DNA of 64,000 bases from Micrococcus endophyticus (GTDB lineage Bacteria > Actinomycetota > Actinomycetes > Actinomycetales > Micrococcaceae): NCBI RefSeq assembly GCF_014205115.1, contig NZ_JACHMW010000001.1, forward strand, positions 558,001-622,000, given 5' to 3'. Shown piece by piece: positions 10,069 to 19,028 of this stretch (positions are counted from its first letter, which is position 1; each line of letters opens with the position of its first letter). The notes beneath the pieces are model-generated. The model ran no database searches. It was not told where the DNA came from and saw only the letters and a list, made by a program, of their open reading frames with translations. A program made the translations under genes and the position numbers.

Positions 10069-10132
10069 CTTGCCCGGCGGCCCCCGTGGGCGTCGGTGAC
10101 GCCCCACGGCGAGCCTCGCGGTTCCGCGCCGG

Positions 10133-10138
10133 TAGGCT
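10133..10138 (+). promoter_or_regulatory. -10 element of the RDD gene (leaderless)
   Basis: TAGGCT ends 6 bp before the GTG start at 10145, fitting the leaderless pattern seen repeatedly in this window. Confidence 0.5.
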
Positions 10139-10144
10139 GGGCCG

Positions 10145-10645
10145 GTGGCACGCAGAGCACCCGACCCCGCGCAAGAGCCCGAACCGACCCGCCGTGACGA
10201 GCCGCTGATCACCCGGCGCGACCTCGCCGGCTGGGTGGACGGTCCGGGCGGCGGCCTGGCCGGCGGCCGCTGGCCGGGGGACCTCCTGGGCCTGCCGGAG
10301 CACGGCCCCACCTCGATGGCCACCGCGGCCCGCCGCGCCGTCGCCCTCGTGATCGACTGGTTCCTGGCCCTGGGCGTGTCCTGGCTGCTCTTCGACTCCG
10401 ACGCGATCGCCACCCTGATGGTCTTCGCGACGATGCACATCCTCGGCATCACCCTGCTGGCCACCACCGTGGGCAAGGCCGTGTGCCGCACCCAGGTGGT
10501 GCGCCTCGGCGGCCGGACCGCCCCCGTGCACCGCGTGGTGGTGCGCACGGCGCTGCTGTGCCTCGTGCTGCCGGCCGTCGTCGTCGGCCCGGACGGCCGC
10601 GGCATGCACGACAAGGTCGCCGGCACCGTCGAGATCCGCATGTGA
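10145..10645 (+). CDS. RDD-family membrane protein
   Basis: The 166-residue protein has a polar, charged N-terminus of about 55 residues followed by an RDD domain: ARRAVALVIDWFLALGVSWLLF holds the conserved Arg and Asp in the first membrane helix, the second helix is TLMVFATMHILGITLL, and the third lies in VVRTALLCLVLPAVVV before the family C-terminal motif HDKVAGT. RDD proteins are inner-membrane proteins of mostly unknown function; some have been linked to ion transport. It is a single gene divergent from glnA. The GTG start is supported by the -10 hexamer 6 bp upstream. Confidence 0.85.
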   Translation: MARRAPDPAQEPEPTRRDEPLITRRDLAGWVDGPGGGLAGGRWPGDLLGLPEHGPTSMATAARRAVALVIDWFLALGVSWLLFDSDAIATLMVFATMHILGITLLATTVGKAVCRTQVVRLGGRTAPVHRVVVRTALLCLVLPAVVVGPDGRGMHDKVAGTVEIRM

Positions 10646-10689
10646 GCACACCGGCCCGCGCCAGACGGCGCCGGGCCTGACGCGATGAA

Positions 10690-10727
10690 GGGGGCCGCCC
10701 CGCCGAGGATTCGGCGGGGCGGCCCCC
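10690..10727. terminator. Strong hairpin between the RDD and DUF4191 genes
   Basis: A perfect 17-bp GC-rich stem with a GGAT loop is followed by TTT on the plus strand. It lies 44 bp after the RDD stop and 22 bp after the convergent DUF4191 stop, so it can serve both directions. Confidence 0.8.
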
Positions 10728-10749
10728 TTTCGCGCGGGTGCGGCGGCGC

Positions 10750-11562
10750 TCAGCGGCCGCGCATGGCGCGCCGGCTCGGGCGGGCCTTCATGGGGTCCAC
10801 ACCCTTGGGGATGGGCAGGCGGTTGACGTTGAGCGCGTTCACGCGCTTGTCCACGGCCTGCACCTCCTGGGCGGTGAGCGCCTTCTTCATGGACTTCAGG
10901 GTGCGCGGCAGCTCGTGCAGCGGGACCTGGCCCTGGCCGTTGCCGGCCTCCACCACGGTCACGGGCACGCCCGGCAGGAAGCGGCGCATGGCCTTCTCCT
11001 CCTTGCCCACGAGCGCGGCGATGCGGTTCGAGGGGCCCTCGGTGACGAGCACGACGCCGGGACGGCCCACGGCGCGGTAGACCACGTCCTGGGTCTTGGG
11101 GTTCACGGCCACGGGCTGCTCGGGCACGATCCAGCCGCGGCCCAGTGTGGACAGCGCGGCGCCGGCGGCGCCCGGGCGGCCCTCGAGCTGGGCGAAGCCG
11201 GCGCGGCGGGCCTTGCGGTTGAGGATCACGACGGCGGCCAGCACGCCGAACGGGATGGCGATCAGCAGCCAGGTGATCCAGTTGTTGAGCAGCAGGCCGA
11301 TGACGAGGCCGAGGACGAGCACGCCCACGAACGCCAGCAGCATCCACAGGCCGACCTTCGGGTCGTTCGCCTTGGTCATGGCGTACGCCTGCTTGAGCTG
11401 GGCGATGATGCCGGGGCCCCGGTTGGCACGCTTGTCCCGACGCTGGGCGCGGGTCTCCTCCTTGACGCGACGGCGGCGGTCGCGCTGCATGGCCTTGACC
11501 TGCTTGAGGTCGGCCGAGGTGGAGCCGGAGGAGGACGCGGGGGGCTGGCTGTTCTTCGTCAT
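10750..11562 (-). CDS. DUF4191 membrane protein
   Basis: The 270-residue protein has a basic N-terminal region with KQVKAMQRDRRRRVKEETR (coiled-coil-like), two membrane helices at about residues 77–125 (LWMLLAFVGVLVLGLVIGLL and WLLIAIPFGVLAAVVIL), and a cytosolic C-terminal domain with GRGWIVPEQPVAVNPKTQDVVYR and RPGVVLVTEG. This matches DUF4191, a conserved actinobacterial family of unknown function found next to lipA. The reading frame is open further upstream, but the ATG at 11562 starts the conserved protein and lies 10 bp from a TAGACT hexamer. It sits 26 bp downstream of lipA in the same direction. The link with lipoylation is positional only. Confidence 0.88.
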   Translation of the reverse strand: MTKNSQPPASSSGSTSADLKQVKAMQRDRRRRVKEETRAQRRDKRANRGPGIIAQLKQAYAMTKANDPKVGLWMLLAFVGVLVLGLVIGLLLNNWITWLLIAIPFGVLAAVVILNRKARRAGFAQLEGRPGAAGAALSTLGRGWIVPEQPVAVNPKTQDVVYRAVGRPGVVLVTEGPSNRIAALVGKEEKAMRRFLPGVPVTVVEAGNGQGQVPLHELPRTLKSMKKALTAQEVQAVDKRVNALNVNRLPIPKGVDPMKARPSRRAMRGR

Positions 11563-11572
11563 GACGGGGTCC

Positions 11573-11578
11573 AGTCTA
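11573..11578 (-). promoter_or_regulatory. -10 element of the DUF4191 gene
   Basis: TAGACT on the minus strand ends 10 bp before the ATG at 11562, so DUF4191 may be transcribed from its own promoter in addition to read-through from lipB–lipA. Confidence 0.4.
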
Positions 11579-11588
11579 GTCGGGCGGC

Positions 11589-12596
11589 TCAGGACATCTG
11601 GGCGACGACGGCGGAGGCCTCCTGGCGGGCCGTCTTCTCCCCGGCCAGGTGCGCCAGGTTCTCCGGCAGGGTCCGGCCGAGTCGCTGCATGGCCTGCGCG
11701 TAGAGCTTGCCCGCGCGGTACGACGAGCGCACCAGCGGGCCCGCCATGACGCCCTGGAAGCCGATCTCCTCGGCGCGCTGGGACCACTGGACGAACTCCT
11801 GCGGCTTCACCCAGCGGTCGATGGGGTGGTGCAGCTTCGAGGGCCGGACGTACTGCGTGATGGTGATGATGTCGCAGCCGGCCTCGTGCAGGTCCACCAG
11901 GGCCTGGTCGATCTCGTGGTCCTCCTCGCCCATGCCCAGGATGAGGTTGGACTTAGTGACGAGCCCGTCGGCCTTGGCCATCGTGAGCACCTTGAGGGAC
12001 TTCTCGTACGTGAAGGCCGGGCGGATGCGCTTGAAGATGCGCGGCACCGTCTCCAGGTTGTGCGCGAACACCTCGGGCCGCGCGTCGAACACCTGCTGGA
12101 CGAGCTCCGGCACCGCGCCGAAGTCAGGGGGCAGGATCTCCACGCCCGTGCCGGGGTTGAGCGCGTGGATGCGGCGGATGGTCTCCGCGTAGAGCCAGGC
12201 CGCGCCGTCCTTCTGGTCGTCGCGGGCGACGCCCGTGACGGTGGCGTACCGCAGGTCCATCTCGCGGATGTTCTCGGCAACCTTCTGCGGCTCCTCCATG
12301 TCCAGGGGACGCGGCTTGCCGGAGGTGATGTCGCAGAAGTCACACCGGCGGGTGCAGATGTCGCCGCCGATGAGGAACGTGGCCTCGCGGTCCTCCCAGC
12401 ACTCGAAGATGTTGGGGCAGCCGGCCTCCTCGCACACGGTGTGCAGGCCGGAGGACTTGACCTTGTTCTTCAGGCCGATGTACTCGGGGCCCATGTGGAC
12501 CTTGGCCTTGATCCACTCGGGCTTGCGCTCGACGGGCACCTCGGCGTTGCGCGCCTCCACGCGCAGCAGGCGGCGTCCTTCGGGGGCGAGGCTCAT
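11589..12596 (-). CDS. lipA: Lipoyl synthase (radical SAM)
   Basis: The 335-residue radical-SAM enzyme inserts two sulfurs into the octanoyl chain on E2 and H proteins to form lipoate. Both [4Fe-4S] clusters are encoded: the radical-SAM cluster in CTRRCDFC and the auxiliary cluster in [12 protein letters not shown]; the C-terminal Ser motif RSSYRAG is also present. Its ATG at 12596 overlaps the lipB stop (ATGA), so the two are translationally coupled. The substrate proteins are encoded nearby: SucB with two lipoyl domains lies 3 kb away. The open frame continues far upstream inside lipB in a different frame; that extension is not real. Confidence 0.97.
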   Translation of the reverse strand: MSLAPEGRRLLRVEARNAEVPVERKPEWIKAKVHMGPEYIGLKNKVKSSGLHTVCEEAGCPNIFECWEDREATFLIGGDICTRRCDFCDITSGKPRPLDMEEPQKVAENIREMDLRYATVTGVARDDQKDGAAWLYAETIRRIHALNPGTGVEILPPDFGAVPELVQQVFDARPEVFAHNLETVPRIFKRIRPAFTYEKSLKVLTMAKADGLVTKSNLILGMGEEDHEIDQALVDLHEAGCDIITITQYVRPSKLHHPIDRWVKPQEFVQWSQRAEEIGFQGVMAGPLVRSSYRAGKLYAQAMQRLGRTLPENLAHLAGEKTARQEASAVVAQMS

Positions 12597-13294
12597 GCGG
12601 GGATTCCTTCCGTGGGGGTGACGGCGATGTACGCGGGCCCGAGCTCGTCCAGATGACGGGTGAGCACGGGCACGACGTCGGCCGGGGTGATGGTCCGGCC
12701 CGTCTCGACCGACAGGGTGGTGGTGGCGGCGTCCGTGATGCCGCACGCGATGATCCCCTCGTAGGGGGCCAGGGAGTTGGAGCAGTTCAGGGCGAAGCCG
12801 TGCATCGAGACGCCGTCGTGGATGGACAGGCCGATGGCGCCGACCTTGCGGTCCGGGCGGGCCGCGCCGTCGTCGTCCCGGTCCGCGAGGACCCAGATCC
12901 CCGCCCGCCCGTCCACGCGGACGGCCGTGACGCCGAACTCGGCGGCGGTGCGGATCAGCAGCTCCTCGAGGAACCACACGTAGTCCTTGACGTGGGCGCG
13001 GTCGCGCAGCCGGACCACGGGGTAGCCGACCAGCTGGCCCGGCCCGTGCCACGTGATCTTGCCGCCGCGGTCCACGTCCACGACGGGGGCGCCGTCCGTG
13101 GGGCGCTCGGCGTCCTCGGTACGGCGACCGGCCGTGTAGACGGCCTCGTGCTCCAGGAGGAGGAACTCGCCGTCGGAGCGGCCGGCGACGACGTCCGCGT
13201 GCAGGGCGCGTTGGGCGTCCCAGGCGGCGTGGTAGTCCACCAGGTCGGGCGCCAGGCCGAGCACGCGCAGGGGCGGCAGAAGGGTCTCGGGCAT
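12593..13294 (-). CDS. lipB: Octanoyl-ACP:protein N-octanoyltransferase
   Basis: The 233-residue cytosolic enzyme moves octanoate from acyl carrier protein to the lipoyl-domain lysine, the step before LipA. Signature residues are visible: [30 protein letters not shown], the catalytic Lys in KVGAIG and the catalytic Cys in IIACGI. Two starts are possible: ATG at 13294, or GTG at 13303 with a GAGG 6 bp upstream. I prefer the ATG because a TACAGT hexamer ends 7 bp before it and overlaps the GTG, pointing to a leaderless mRNA. It is followed without gap by lipA. The divergent neighbour is the kinase-like gene. Confidence 0.95.
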   Translation of the reverse strand: MPETLLPPLRVLGLAPDLVDYHAAWDAQRALHADVVAGRSDGEFLLLEHEAVYTAGRRTEDAERPTDGAPVVDVDRGGKITWHGPGQLVGYPVVRLRDRAHVKDYVWFLEELLIRTAAEFGVTAVRVDGRAGIWVLADRDDDGAARPDRKVGAIGLSIHDGVSMHGFALNCSNSLAPYEGIIACGITDAATTTLSVETGRTITPADVVPVLTRHLDELGPAYIAVTPTEGIPA

Positions 13295-13301
13295 GACGTC
13301 C

Positions 13302-13307
13302 ACTGTA
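13302..13307 (-). promoter_or_regulatory. -10 element of lipB–lipA (leaderless)
   Basis: TACAGT on the minus strand ends 7 bp before the ATG at 13294, which favours that start over the GTG at 13303 lying inside the hexamer. Confidence 0.45.
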
Positions 13308-13402
13308 GTCCTCGGGCCCGGACCTGTGGACAACCGCCGTGACGCCCGGGGACATGCGGCACCCTGGGATGGAACGGACGGCGCGGCGGAGAGGGGAGCC
13401 GG

Positions 13403-15088
13403 ATGCGGGACTGGGACGAGGCGGACGACGGCGCGGTGGGACGCGTCGGCGGCGGGCCGGAGACGGAACCGGAGAGGACGTCGGAGCTGGGCACGGCTGC
13501 GCCGCGCGCCCCGGGCTGGGCACCCGTCCGGCTGCTCGGCGCGGGCGCCCAGGCGGAGGTCTGGCTCGTCGAGGACGGCCGGGGCGTCCGGGCCGCCCTG
13601 AAGGTGCCCCGTGCCGGCGCGGCGCCGGACGCCTTGGCGGCGGAGGCGCAGGCCGGACGGGTCGCGCATCCCCATCTGCTGCGCGTGCTCGGCGTGGTGG
13701 AGACGGACCGGGGCCTCGGAGTCCTCACCGAGCACCGCGCGGCCGGCACGCTGCAGGACATGGTGCAGCGGGTCGGCCCCCTGAGCCCCGGGCAGGCCGT
13801 CACCGTGCTCGTCCCGATCGCGCAGGCACTCGCGTGCCTCCACCGCGAGGGGGTGGTGCATGGCGACGTGTCCCCGGCGAACGTCCTGTTCGGCGTCGAC
13901 GGCAGCCCGGCCCTCGCCGACCTCGGCGTCGCCCGCGTGGTCGGCGGGGCGTCGGGGGCCGGGGCGACGCCGGGCTTCGCGGCCCCCGAGGCGCTCGCCG
14001 CGGTGCAGGGGGCCGGGGCGGAACCGGAGGCGTCGCCCGCGGTGGGAGCGCCGAGCGACGTCCACGCGTGGGCCGCCCTGGGCTGGTACGCGCTCACCGG
14101 TCGCGCGCCGGGGGCCGCCGGGCATCGGGCGCCGCTGCCCGTCCTGGTTCCCGAAGCATCCCCCGAGCTCGCGCTGCTGCTCGATGCGGCGCTCTCCCCG
14201 GACCCGGCGGCGCGGCCGAGCGCGGAGGAGGCCGCCGCCGCCGTGTATGCGACGGCCCGGCCCGAGCCGGTCCCGCTCGGAGAGGCCGCCCCCGCCGAGG
14301 TGGCGCACCTGCTGCCCACGGTGCTGCCGGGCTCCGGGCCCACGCGGCGACGCCGACGACGCGCGGGTCCGGGACGGCGCGCGCTCGTGGGACGACGTGG
14401 GGCGGCGCCACGCCGGGGCGTCCTCCTGGCCGCAGGGCTGGCCACCGCGCTGGCCGTGGGCGGTGGCACCGCCGGGCTGTGGTGGCCGGCGGCTCCGGGC
14501 TCGGCAGCGGAGGGGGCGCCGGCGGAGGGGGCGCCGGAGCCGGCGGGCACGGAGCCGACCGGCACCCCGGTGGACGCGGCGCGCCCGGCGGACGGGACGC
14601 CGGAGAGCGGGACGCCGGCGCGGGCGACGGACACGGGCGCCCCCGGCGAGGACGCCGCCGGGGCGGACGCCGTCGACGTGGGCGAGGCGCTGGCCGCGGT
14701 CGGCCAAGCCCGGACGGCCGCGCTCACCGACCCGGAGCCCGCGCGACTGGACGCCTACGCCGTGCCCGGGGGACCGGCGTGGGAGAACGACCGGGATCTG
14801 CTGCGCCGGCTGACGGACGAGGGCTTCGCCTTCTCCGGCCTCGAGGTGACGGTGGAGCAGGCCGGACCCGCCCGGCGGGCCGGGGACGACGCGCTGCGTG
14901 TCGACGCCGTGCTCCGGACGTCGGCCCACACCGTGCTGGACCGCGCGGGACGGGTGGCGGCGCATCGGGAGGCGACGGCCGAGGAGGTCGTGCTGGTCCT
15001 GCGCAGCGGCCACGGAGAGGACCCCGAGGCGCGCGACGGCGGCGCGGCGGGTCGGACGTGGCGGGTCGAGACCGTCGATCCGCGCTGA
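13403..15088 (+). CDS. Membrane-anchored Ser/Thr-kinase-like protein with atypical catalytic loop
   Basis: The 561-residue protein starts with a ~40-residue acidic tail, then a kinase-like domain (about 40–285), an Arg-rich stop-transfer stretch, one membrane helix near 360–382 ([20 protein letters not shown]), a Pro/Ala/Gly-rich linker and a ~150-residue extracytoplasmic domain with no family I recognise. The glycine loop [11 protein letters not shown] and the ATP-binding Lys67 in AALKVPR are present, as are Asp155 and Asn160. The catalytic loop, however, reads HGDVSPAN instead of HRDLKPEN: the Arg and Lys are replaced, and the metal motif is DLG rather than DFG. HGD resembles aminoglycoside-phosphotransferase-type kinases. 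It may be a weak kinase or a pseudokinase sensor. A GAGGGGAG ribosome-binding site precedes the ATG. It stands alone, divergent from lipB. Confidence 0.8.
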   Translation: MRDWDEADDGAVGRVGGGPETEPERTSELGTAAPRAPGWAPVRLLGAGAQAEVWLVEDGRGVRAALKVPRAGAAPDALAAEAQAGRVAHPHLLRVLGVVETDRGLGVLTEHRAAGTLQDMVQRVGPLSPGQAVTVLVPIAQALACLHREGVVHGDVSPANVLFGVDGSPALADLGVARVVGGASGAGATPGFAAPEALAAVQGAGAEPEASPAVGAPSDVHAWAALGWYALTGRAPGAAGHRAPLPVLVPEASPELALLLDAALSPDPAARPSAEEAAAAVYATARPEPVPLGEAAPAEVAHLLPTVLPGSGPTRRRRRRAGPGRRALVGRRGAAPRRGVLLAAGLATALAVGGGTAGLWWPAAPGSAAEGAPAEGAPEPAGTEPTGTPVDAARPADGTPESGTPARATDTGAPGEDAAGADAVDVGEALAAVGQARTAALTDPEPARLDAYAVPGGPAWENDRDLLRRLTDEGFAFSGLEVTVEQAGPARRAGDDALRVDAVLRTSAHTVLDRAGRVAAHREATAEEVVLVLRSGHGEDPEARDGGAAGRTWRVETVDPR

Positions 15089-15136
15089 CCCCGAGCTCGG
15101 ATCCAGCGCCGGAGGCCGGCGGTCCCGACGGGGGGA

Positions 15137-15177
15137 CGCCGCGGGCCCCGGGGAAAAGCTCCCCGGGGCCCGCGGCG
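15137..15177. terminator. Strong hairpin between the kinase-like gene and the small membrane-protein gene
   Basis: A perfect 18-bp stem (arms 15137–15154 and 15160–15177) encloses a 5-nt loop, 48 bp after the kinase-like stop and 27 bp after the convergent gene's stop. There is no T-tract, but stability is very high. Confidence 0.7.
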
Positions 15178-15204
15178 TGGTGCGGCGTCAGCCGCCTGGG
15201 CTGA

Positions 15205-15549
15205 TCACTGCCAGAGGACGGCGACCAGGATGTTCACCAGGCCCAGACCGCCCACCGCGTGGGCCAGGCCCGTGGGCACGACCTCCCCGCGGTTGGACTT
15301 GCGGCGGCCGATCAGGGCGGCCACGAAGACGATGACGCCGATCAGGAACTTGACGCCCAGCTTCATGTGGTTCGGCTCCCCGCTCATGGCGAGGCCGAAA
15401 AGCACCACGCCGGAGACGATCATGCCCACGGAGCCCCACCACTGCGAGGTGGTGACGGTCGGGTTGCGGAAGTGCGCGAACCAACCGCCCACGATCGCTG
15501 CGGCGGACACGATGTGCACGGCCACCAGGATGCTGTGCAGGATATCCAC
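15205..15549 (-). CDS. Small four-helix membrane protein, unknown function
   Basis: The 114-residue protein is almost entirely hydrophobic, with four predicted membrane helices: ILVAVHIVSAAAIVGGWF, VGMIVSGVVLFGLAM, LGVKFLIGVIVFVAALIG and AVGGLGLVNILVAVLW. Short loops contain RRKSNRGEV. I recognise no named domain; similar small integral membrane proteins follow sucB in other Micrococcaceae, as far as I recall. The GTG at 15549 is preceded by GGGAGAAGGA. It begins 18 bp after the sucB stop on the same strand and so is very probably co-transcribed with it. The His in the first helix could bind a cofactor, but this is speculation. Confidence 0.8.
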   Translation of the reverse strand: MDILHSILVAVHIVSAAAIVGGWFAHFRNPTVTTSQWWGSVGMIVSGVVLFGLAMSGEPNHMKLGVKFLIGVIVFVAALIGRRKSNRGEVVPTGLAHAVGGLGLVNILVAVLWQ

Positions 15550-15567
15550 AGTCCTTCTCCCTTTCCG

Positions 15568-17424
15568 TCAGAGACCCAGCTCGTTGGCGAACTCGCCGCC
15601 CTCGAGACGCTGACGCAGCGTCGTCAGGAAGCGGCCCGCGTCGGCCCCGTCCACCAGGCGGTGGTCGTAGGTCAGGGACAGGTACATCATGTGGCGGATG
15701 GCGATCGAGTCGTTGCCGTCCGCGTCGGTCACCACCATGGGACGCTTCACGATCGCACCGGTGCCCAGGATCGCGACCTGCGGCTGGTTGATGATCGGCG
15801 TGTCGAACAGCGCGCCCACGGAGCCGATGTTCGTGATCGAGAACGTGCCGCCCGAGAGCTCGTCCGGCGAGATCTTGTTCGTGCGGGTGCGCTCGGCCAC
15901 GTCGGCGATCTTCTGGGCGAGGCCCGTCAGGTTCAGGGAGCCGGCGTCCTTGATGACGGGCACCAGCAGTCCCTTCTCCGTGTCCACGGCGATCGCGATG
16001 TCCTCGGACGCGTGGTAAGTGATCTCCTTGTTGTCCTCGGAGAACGACGCGTTCAGCTTGGGGTGCTGCTTGAGGGCCTCGGCGACCGCCTTGGTGATGA
16101 ACGGCAGGTACGTCAGGTTCACGCCGGCCTGCTGCTGGAAGGAGGCCTTCGCCTTCTTGCGCAGCTGCACGATGCGGGTGACGTCCACCTCGTGCACCTG
16201 GGTCAGCTGGGTGGACAGGTCGAGGGACTCGCGCATGCGCTGGGCGATGACCTGGCGGATGCGCGGCGCCTTCTCCACCTCGCCGCGGACCGAGGGGTCC
16301 ACGGAGGAGGCGACGGCCGGGGCCGAGGACGCGGCGGCGGCCTGCTCCTTCGAGCCCTGCTCCTGCGCGGGGGCGGACTCGGTGGAGCCGGCCTGCTGGG
16401 CCAGCGCGGCGGCGAGCACGTCCTGCTTGCGGATGCGGCCGCCGACGCCGGTGCCGCGGACCGTGGAGAGGTCCACGTCGTTCTGGTGGGCCAGGCGGCG
16501 CACCAGCGGGGTCACGTAGCCCTGGCCGGGCGAGGTGGCCTCGGGAGCGTCGGCCGCAGCGGCCTTCTCCTGCTCGGCGGACTCCTCGCGGGATGCGTTC
16601 TCGGAGGCGGAGGCCTCGGGGGCCTTCTCCTCCTTCTCCTCGCCGGCGTCCTGGGCCGCCTCCTCGGTCTCCTCGCCGGTCTCGGCCTCGGTGGCCTTGT
16701 CCTCGATCTCCTCGGCGGAGGCCTCGTCCGGGGCGGAGTCGTCGGAGGAGTCCGAGGAGCCGCCGGCGGAACCGGAGCCCACCAGGGCGAGCACGGCACC
16801 GACCTCGACGGTCTCGTCCTCCTCGGCGCGGATCTCCAGCAGGGTGCCGGCCACGGGGGAGGGGATCTCGGTGTCGACCTTGTCGGTGGAGACCTCGAGC
16901 AGCGGCTCGTCGACCTCGACCTCGTCGCCCACGGCCTTGAGCCAGCGGGTGACGGTGCCCTCGGTGACGGACTCGCCCAGCGCGGGCAGGGTCACCTCGG
17001 AGGCGTCGCCGCCGGACGCGCCGCCGGAGGACTTCTCCTCGGAGTCCTGCGTGGAGGAGCGCTCCTCGGGGGCGGGCTCGCCCTCGGGCTCCTGCTGCTC
17101 CTCGTCCTCCTGGGCCTCCTCGGCCGCGGGCTCCTCGGACTCCTCGGCCTGCGCGTCGTCGTCGGACTCGGAGGAGCCGCCGCCGTCGCCGTCGCCGATG
17201 GTCGCCAGCGGGGCGCCGACCTCCACGGTCTCGTCCTCCTCGGCCAGGATCTCCTGGAGCACGCCGGCCACCGGGGAGGGGATCTCGGTGTCCACCTTGT
17301 CGGTGGAGACCTCCACCAGGGGCTCGTCGACGGCGACCTCGTCGCCGACGGCCTTGAGCCAGCGGGTCACGGTGCCCTCGGTGACGGACTCACCGAGTGC
17401 GGGCAGGTTCACGGTTTCGGACAT
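15568..17424 (-). CDS. sucB: Dihydrolipoamide acyltransferase E2 (2-oxoglutarate dehydrogenase complex)
   Basis: The 618-residue E2 forms the core of 2-oxoacid dehydrogenase complexes. It has two lipoyl domains (about 1–76 and 125–205), each with the modified Lys in the motif STDKVDTEI, joined by Glu/Ala-rich linkers; a peripheral subunit-binding domain ([22 protein letters not shown]); and a C-terminal catalytic domain ending with [14 protein letters not shown], which holds the catalytic His and Asp. The ATG at 17424 is chosen because AGGAGA precedes it and it begins the lipoyl domain; an upstream ATG at 17442 would overlap this site. It lies 109 bp after lpdA in the same direction. In actinobacteria such an E2 can be shared by pyruvate and 2-oxoglutarate dehydrogenases, so the exact substrate is open. 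Confidence 0.93.
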   Translation of the reverse strand: MSETVNLPALGESVTEGTVTRWLKAVGDEVAVDEPLVEVSTDKVDTEIPSPVAGVLQEILAEEDETVEVGAPLATIGDGDGGGSSESDDDAQAEESEEPAAEEAQEDEEQQEPEGEPAPEERSSTQDSEEKSSGGASGGDASEVTLPALGESVTEGTVTRWLKAVGDEVEVDEPLLEVSTDKVDTEIPSPVAGTLLEIRAEEDETVEVGAVLALVGSGSAGGSSDSSDDSAPDEASAEEIEDKATEAETGEETEEAAQDAGEEKEEKAPEASASENASREESAEQEKAAAADAPEATSPGQGYVTPLVRRLAHQNDVDLSTVRGTGVGGRIRKQDVLAAALAQQAGSTESAPAQEQGSKEQAAAASSAPAVASSVDPSVRGEVEKAPRIRQVIAQRMRESLDLSTQLTQVHEVDVTRIVQLRKKAKASFQQQAGVNLTYLPFITKAVAEALKQHPKLNASFSEDNKEITYHASEDIAIAVDTEKGLLVPVIKDAGSLNLTGLAQKIADVAERTRTNKISPDELSGGTFSITNIGSVGALFDTPIINQPQVAILGTGAIVKRPMVVTDADGNDSIAIRHMMYLSLTYDHRLVDGADAGRFLTTLRQRLEGGEFANELGL

Positions 17425-17533
17425 GGGACCGTCTCTCCTCACGGGGGTGGCGCGGCGGCGGTGCGGCCGCCGCGCCGGGGGTGGGTGTGATGGGGACCGA
17501 CGGACGGCCCCCGGATGTGTCGGGCGGGTCGGC

Positions 17534-18913
17534 TCAGCCGTGCAGCGGGTGGCCGAACAGGGCCATCGCGGCCTCGCCGAGCGCCTCGTTCTGCGTCGGG
17601 TGGGCGTGCACGAACTGGGCGACGTCTTCCGGATAGGCCTCCCAGTTCACGATGAGCTGCGCCTCGCCGATCTGCTCGCCGATGCGCTTGCCGATGCCGT
17701 GGACGCCCACGATCGGGCCGTTCTTCTGGCGCACCATCTTGATGATGCCGCCGGTGCCCAGGATCGAGGACTTGCCGTTGCCGGCGAGGTTGTACTCGAC
17801 GACCTCGACGTTGTCCTTGCCGAACTTCTCCTCGGCCTTGGGCTGGGTGTAGCCCACGGACATGATCTCCGGCTCGGTGAAGGTGACCTTGGGGATGTTG
17901 ATGTCCTCGACCACCATCGGGGAGTTCCCGGCGATCTCCTCGGCCACGAAGATGCCCTGCTGGTAGCCGCGGTGGGCCAGCTGCAGGCCGGGGACGATGT
18001 CGCCCACGGCGTAGATGCTGCCAACGCCGGTGTGCAGGCGCTCGTCGGTGATCACGAAGCCGCGATCCATCGTGATGCCCTGCTCCTCGTAGCCGAGGCC
18101 CTCGGTGTTCGGGCCGCGGCCCACGGCGACGAGGCAGACCTCGGCCTCGAACTCCTTGCCGTCCGCCAGGGTCACCTTAACGCCCGAGTCGGTCTCCTCG
18201 ACCTTGTCGAAGAAGGTGCCCAGGTTGGTCTTGATGCCCTTCTTCTTGAACTCGCGGGCGAGCACCTTGATGATCGCCGGGTCCTCGTTGGGGACCAGGG
18301 TCTCCAGGCCCTCGATGATGGTGACCTCGACGCCGAAGGAGTTCCACAGGGAGGCGAACTCGGAGCCGATGACGCCGCCGCCGAGCACGATGGCCGACTT
18401 CGGGGTGTAGTCCAGCTCGAGGGCCTCGGTGGAGGTCATGATCTTCTTCGAGATCGGCAGGCCCATGGTCTTGGCCACGGAGCCGGAGGCGAGCACGATG
18501 TTCTCGGCCTTGTAGCGGGTGCCGTCGACCTCGACCTCGTTCTTCGAGACGAGCTTGCCCTCGCCCTCGATGACCTGGACCTTGCGCATCTTCAGCAGGC
18601 CGGTCAGGCCCTTGTGCTTGCCGGCGACGATGCCGTCCTTGTAGTCGCGCACCTTGGCCATGTCCACGGACTCGAGGGTCGCGTTGACGCCGAACTTGGC
18701 GGAGTTGCGGGTCTCGTCGGCCACCTCGGCGGCGTGGAGGTAGGCCTTGGTGGGGATGCAGCCCCAGTGCAGGCAGGTGCCGCCGAGCTTGGACTTCTCC
18801 ACGAGGGCCACGGACTTGCCGTATTGCACGGAACGCAGGGCTGCGGCGTACCCGGCGGAGCCACCGCCGAGGACGAGGACGTCGAATTCCTGAGCGGTTG
18901 CCGAATCGGCCAC
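17534..18913 (-). CDS. lpdA: Dihydrolipoyl dehydrogenase (E3)
   Basis: The 459-residue FAD enzyme reoxidises dihydrolipoyl groups on E2 with NAD+. The N-terminal FAD motif is [12 protein letters not shown], the redox disulfide is [13 protein letters not shown], the NAD-binding motif is [12 protein letters not shown], and the C-terminal dimer domain holds the catalytic His-Glu in [12 protein letters not shown]. The GTG at 18913 is preceded by AAGGAG 7 bp upstream, so I reject the 17-residue longer form. It heads the lpdA–sucB–membrane-protein operon and acts with SucB encoded next to it. The leader may be about 105 nt long if the TAAGGT at 19026–19031 is the -10 element. Confidence 0.97.
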   Translation of the reverse strand: MADSATAQEFDVLVLGGGSAGYAAALRSVQYGKSVALVEKSKLGGTCLHWGCIPTKAYLHAAEVADETRNSAKFGVNATLESVDMAKVRDYKDGIVAGKHKGLTGLLKMRKVQVIEGEGKLVSKNEVEVDGTRYKAENIVLASGSVAKTMGLPISKKIMTSTEALELDYTPKSAIVLGGGVIGSEFASLWNSFGVEVTIIEGLETLVPNEDPAIIKVLAREFKKKGIKTNLGTFFDKVEETDSGVKVTLADGKEFEAEVCLVAVGRGPNTEGLGYEEQGITMDRGFVITDERLHTGVGSIYAVGDIVPGLQLAHRGYQQGIFVAEEIAGNSPMVVEDINIPKVTFTEPEIMSVGYTQPKAEEKFGKDNVEVVEYNLAGNGKSSILGTGGIIKMVRQKNGPIVGVHGIGKRIGEQIGEAQLIVNWEAYPEDVAQFVHAHPTQNEALGEAAMALFGHPLHG

Positions 18914-18973
18914 GGTGTTGCTCCTTGATGCTGGGTTCGATGGAACGTGGTGCTGCTGCTTCACCGTCGCCCC

Positions 18974-19000
18974 GGTCGGCCGGCGGCGGGCCGGCCGACC
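18974..19000 (-). terminator. Hairpin downstream of pepA, in the lpdA leader region
   Basis: Perfect 10-bp arms (GGTCGGCCGG and complement) surround a 7-nt loop, 29 bp after the pepA stop. It may terminate pepA. If lpdA starts transcription upstream of it, the same hairpin would lie in the lpdA leader. Confidence 0.5.
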
Positions 19001-19028
19001 TCTCGGGCGACGGACATCGGGGACAACC

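Noticed and set aside
13295-13303. GTG start of lipB at 13303
   Set aside because: It has a GAGG at good distance, but it lies inside the probable -10 hexamer; the ATG at 13294 fits a leaderless transcript. Not fully excluded.
12593-15013. Minus-strand frame extending upstream of lipB across the kinase-like gene
   Set aside because: Only the LipB part has family motifs; the extension is low-complexity Arg/Gly-rich sequence opposite a plausible plus-strand gene.
15259-18928. Plus-strand reading frames opposite sucB and lpdA
   Set aside because: Gly/Leu- and Ser-rich shadow frames; sucB and lpdA on the minus strand have complete catalytic motifs.
18930-18950. tRNA-like GGTTCGA segment
   Set aside because: No cloverleaf stems or acceptor arm around it; it lies in the lpdA leader.
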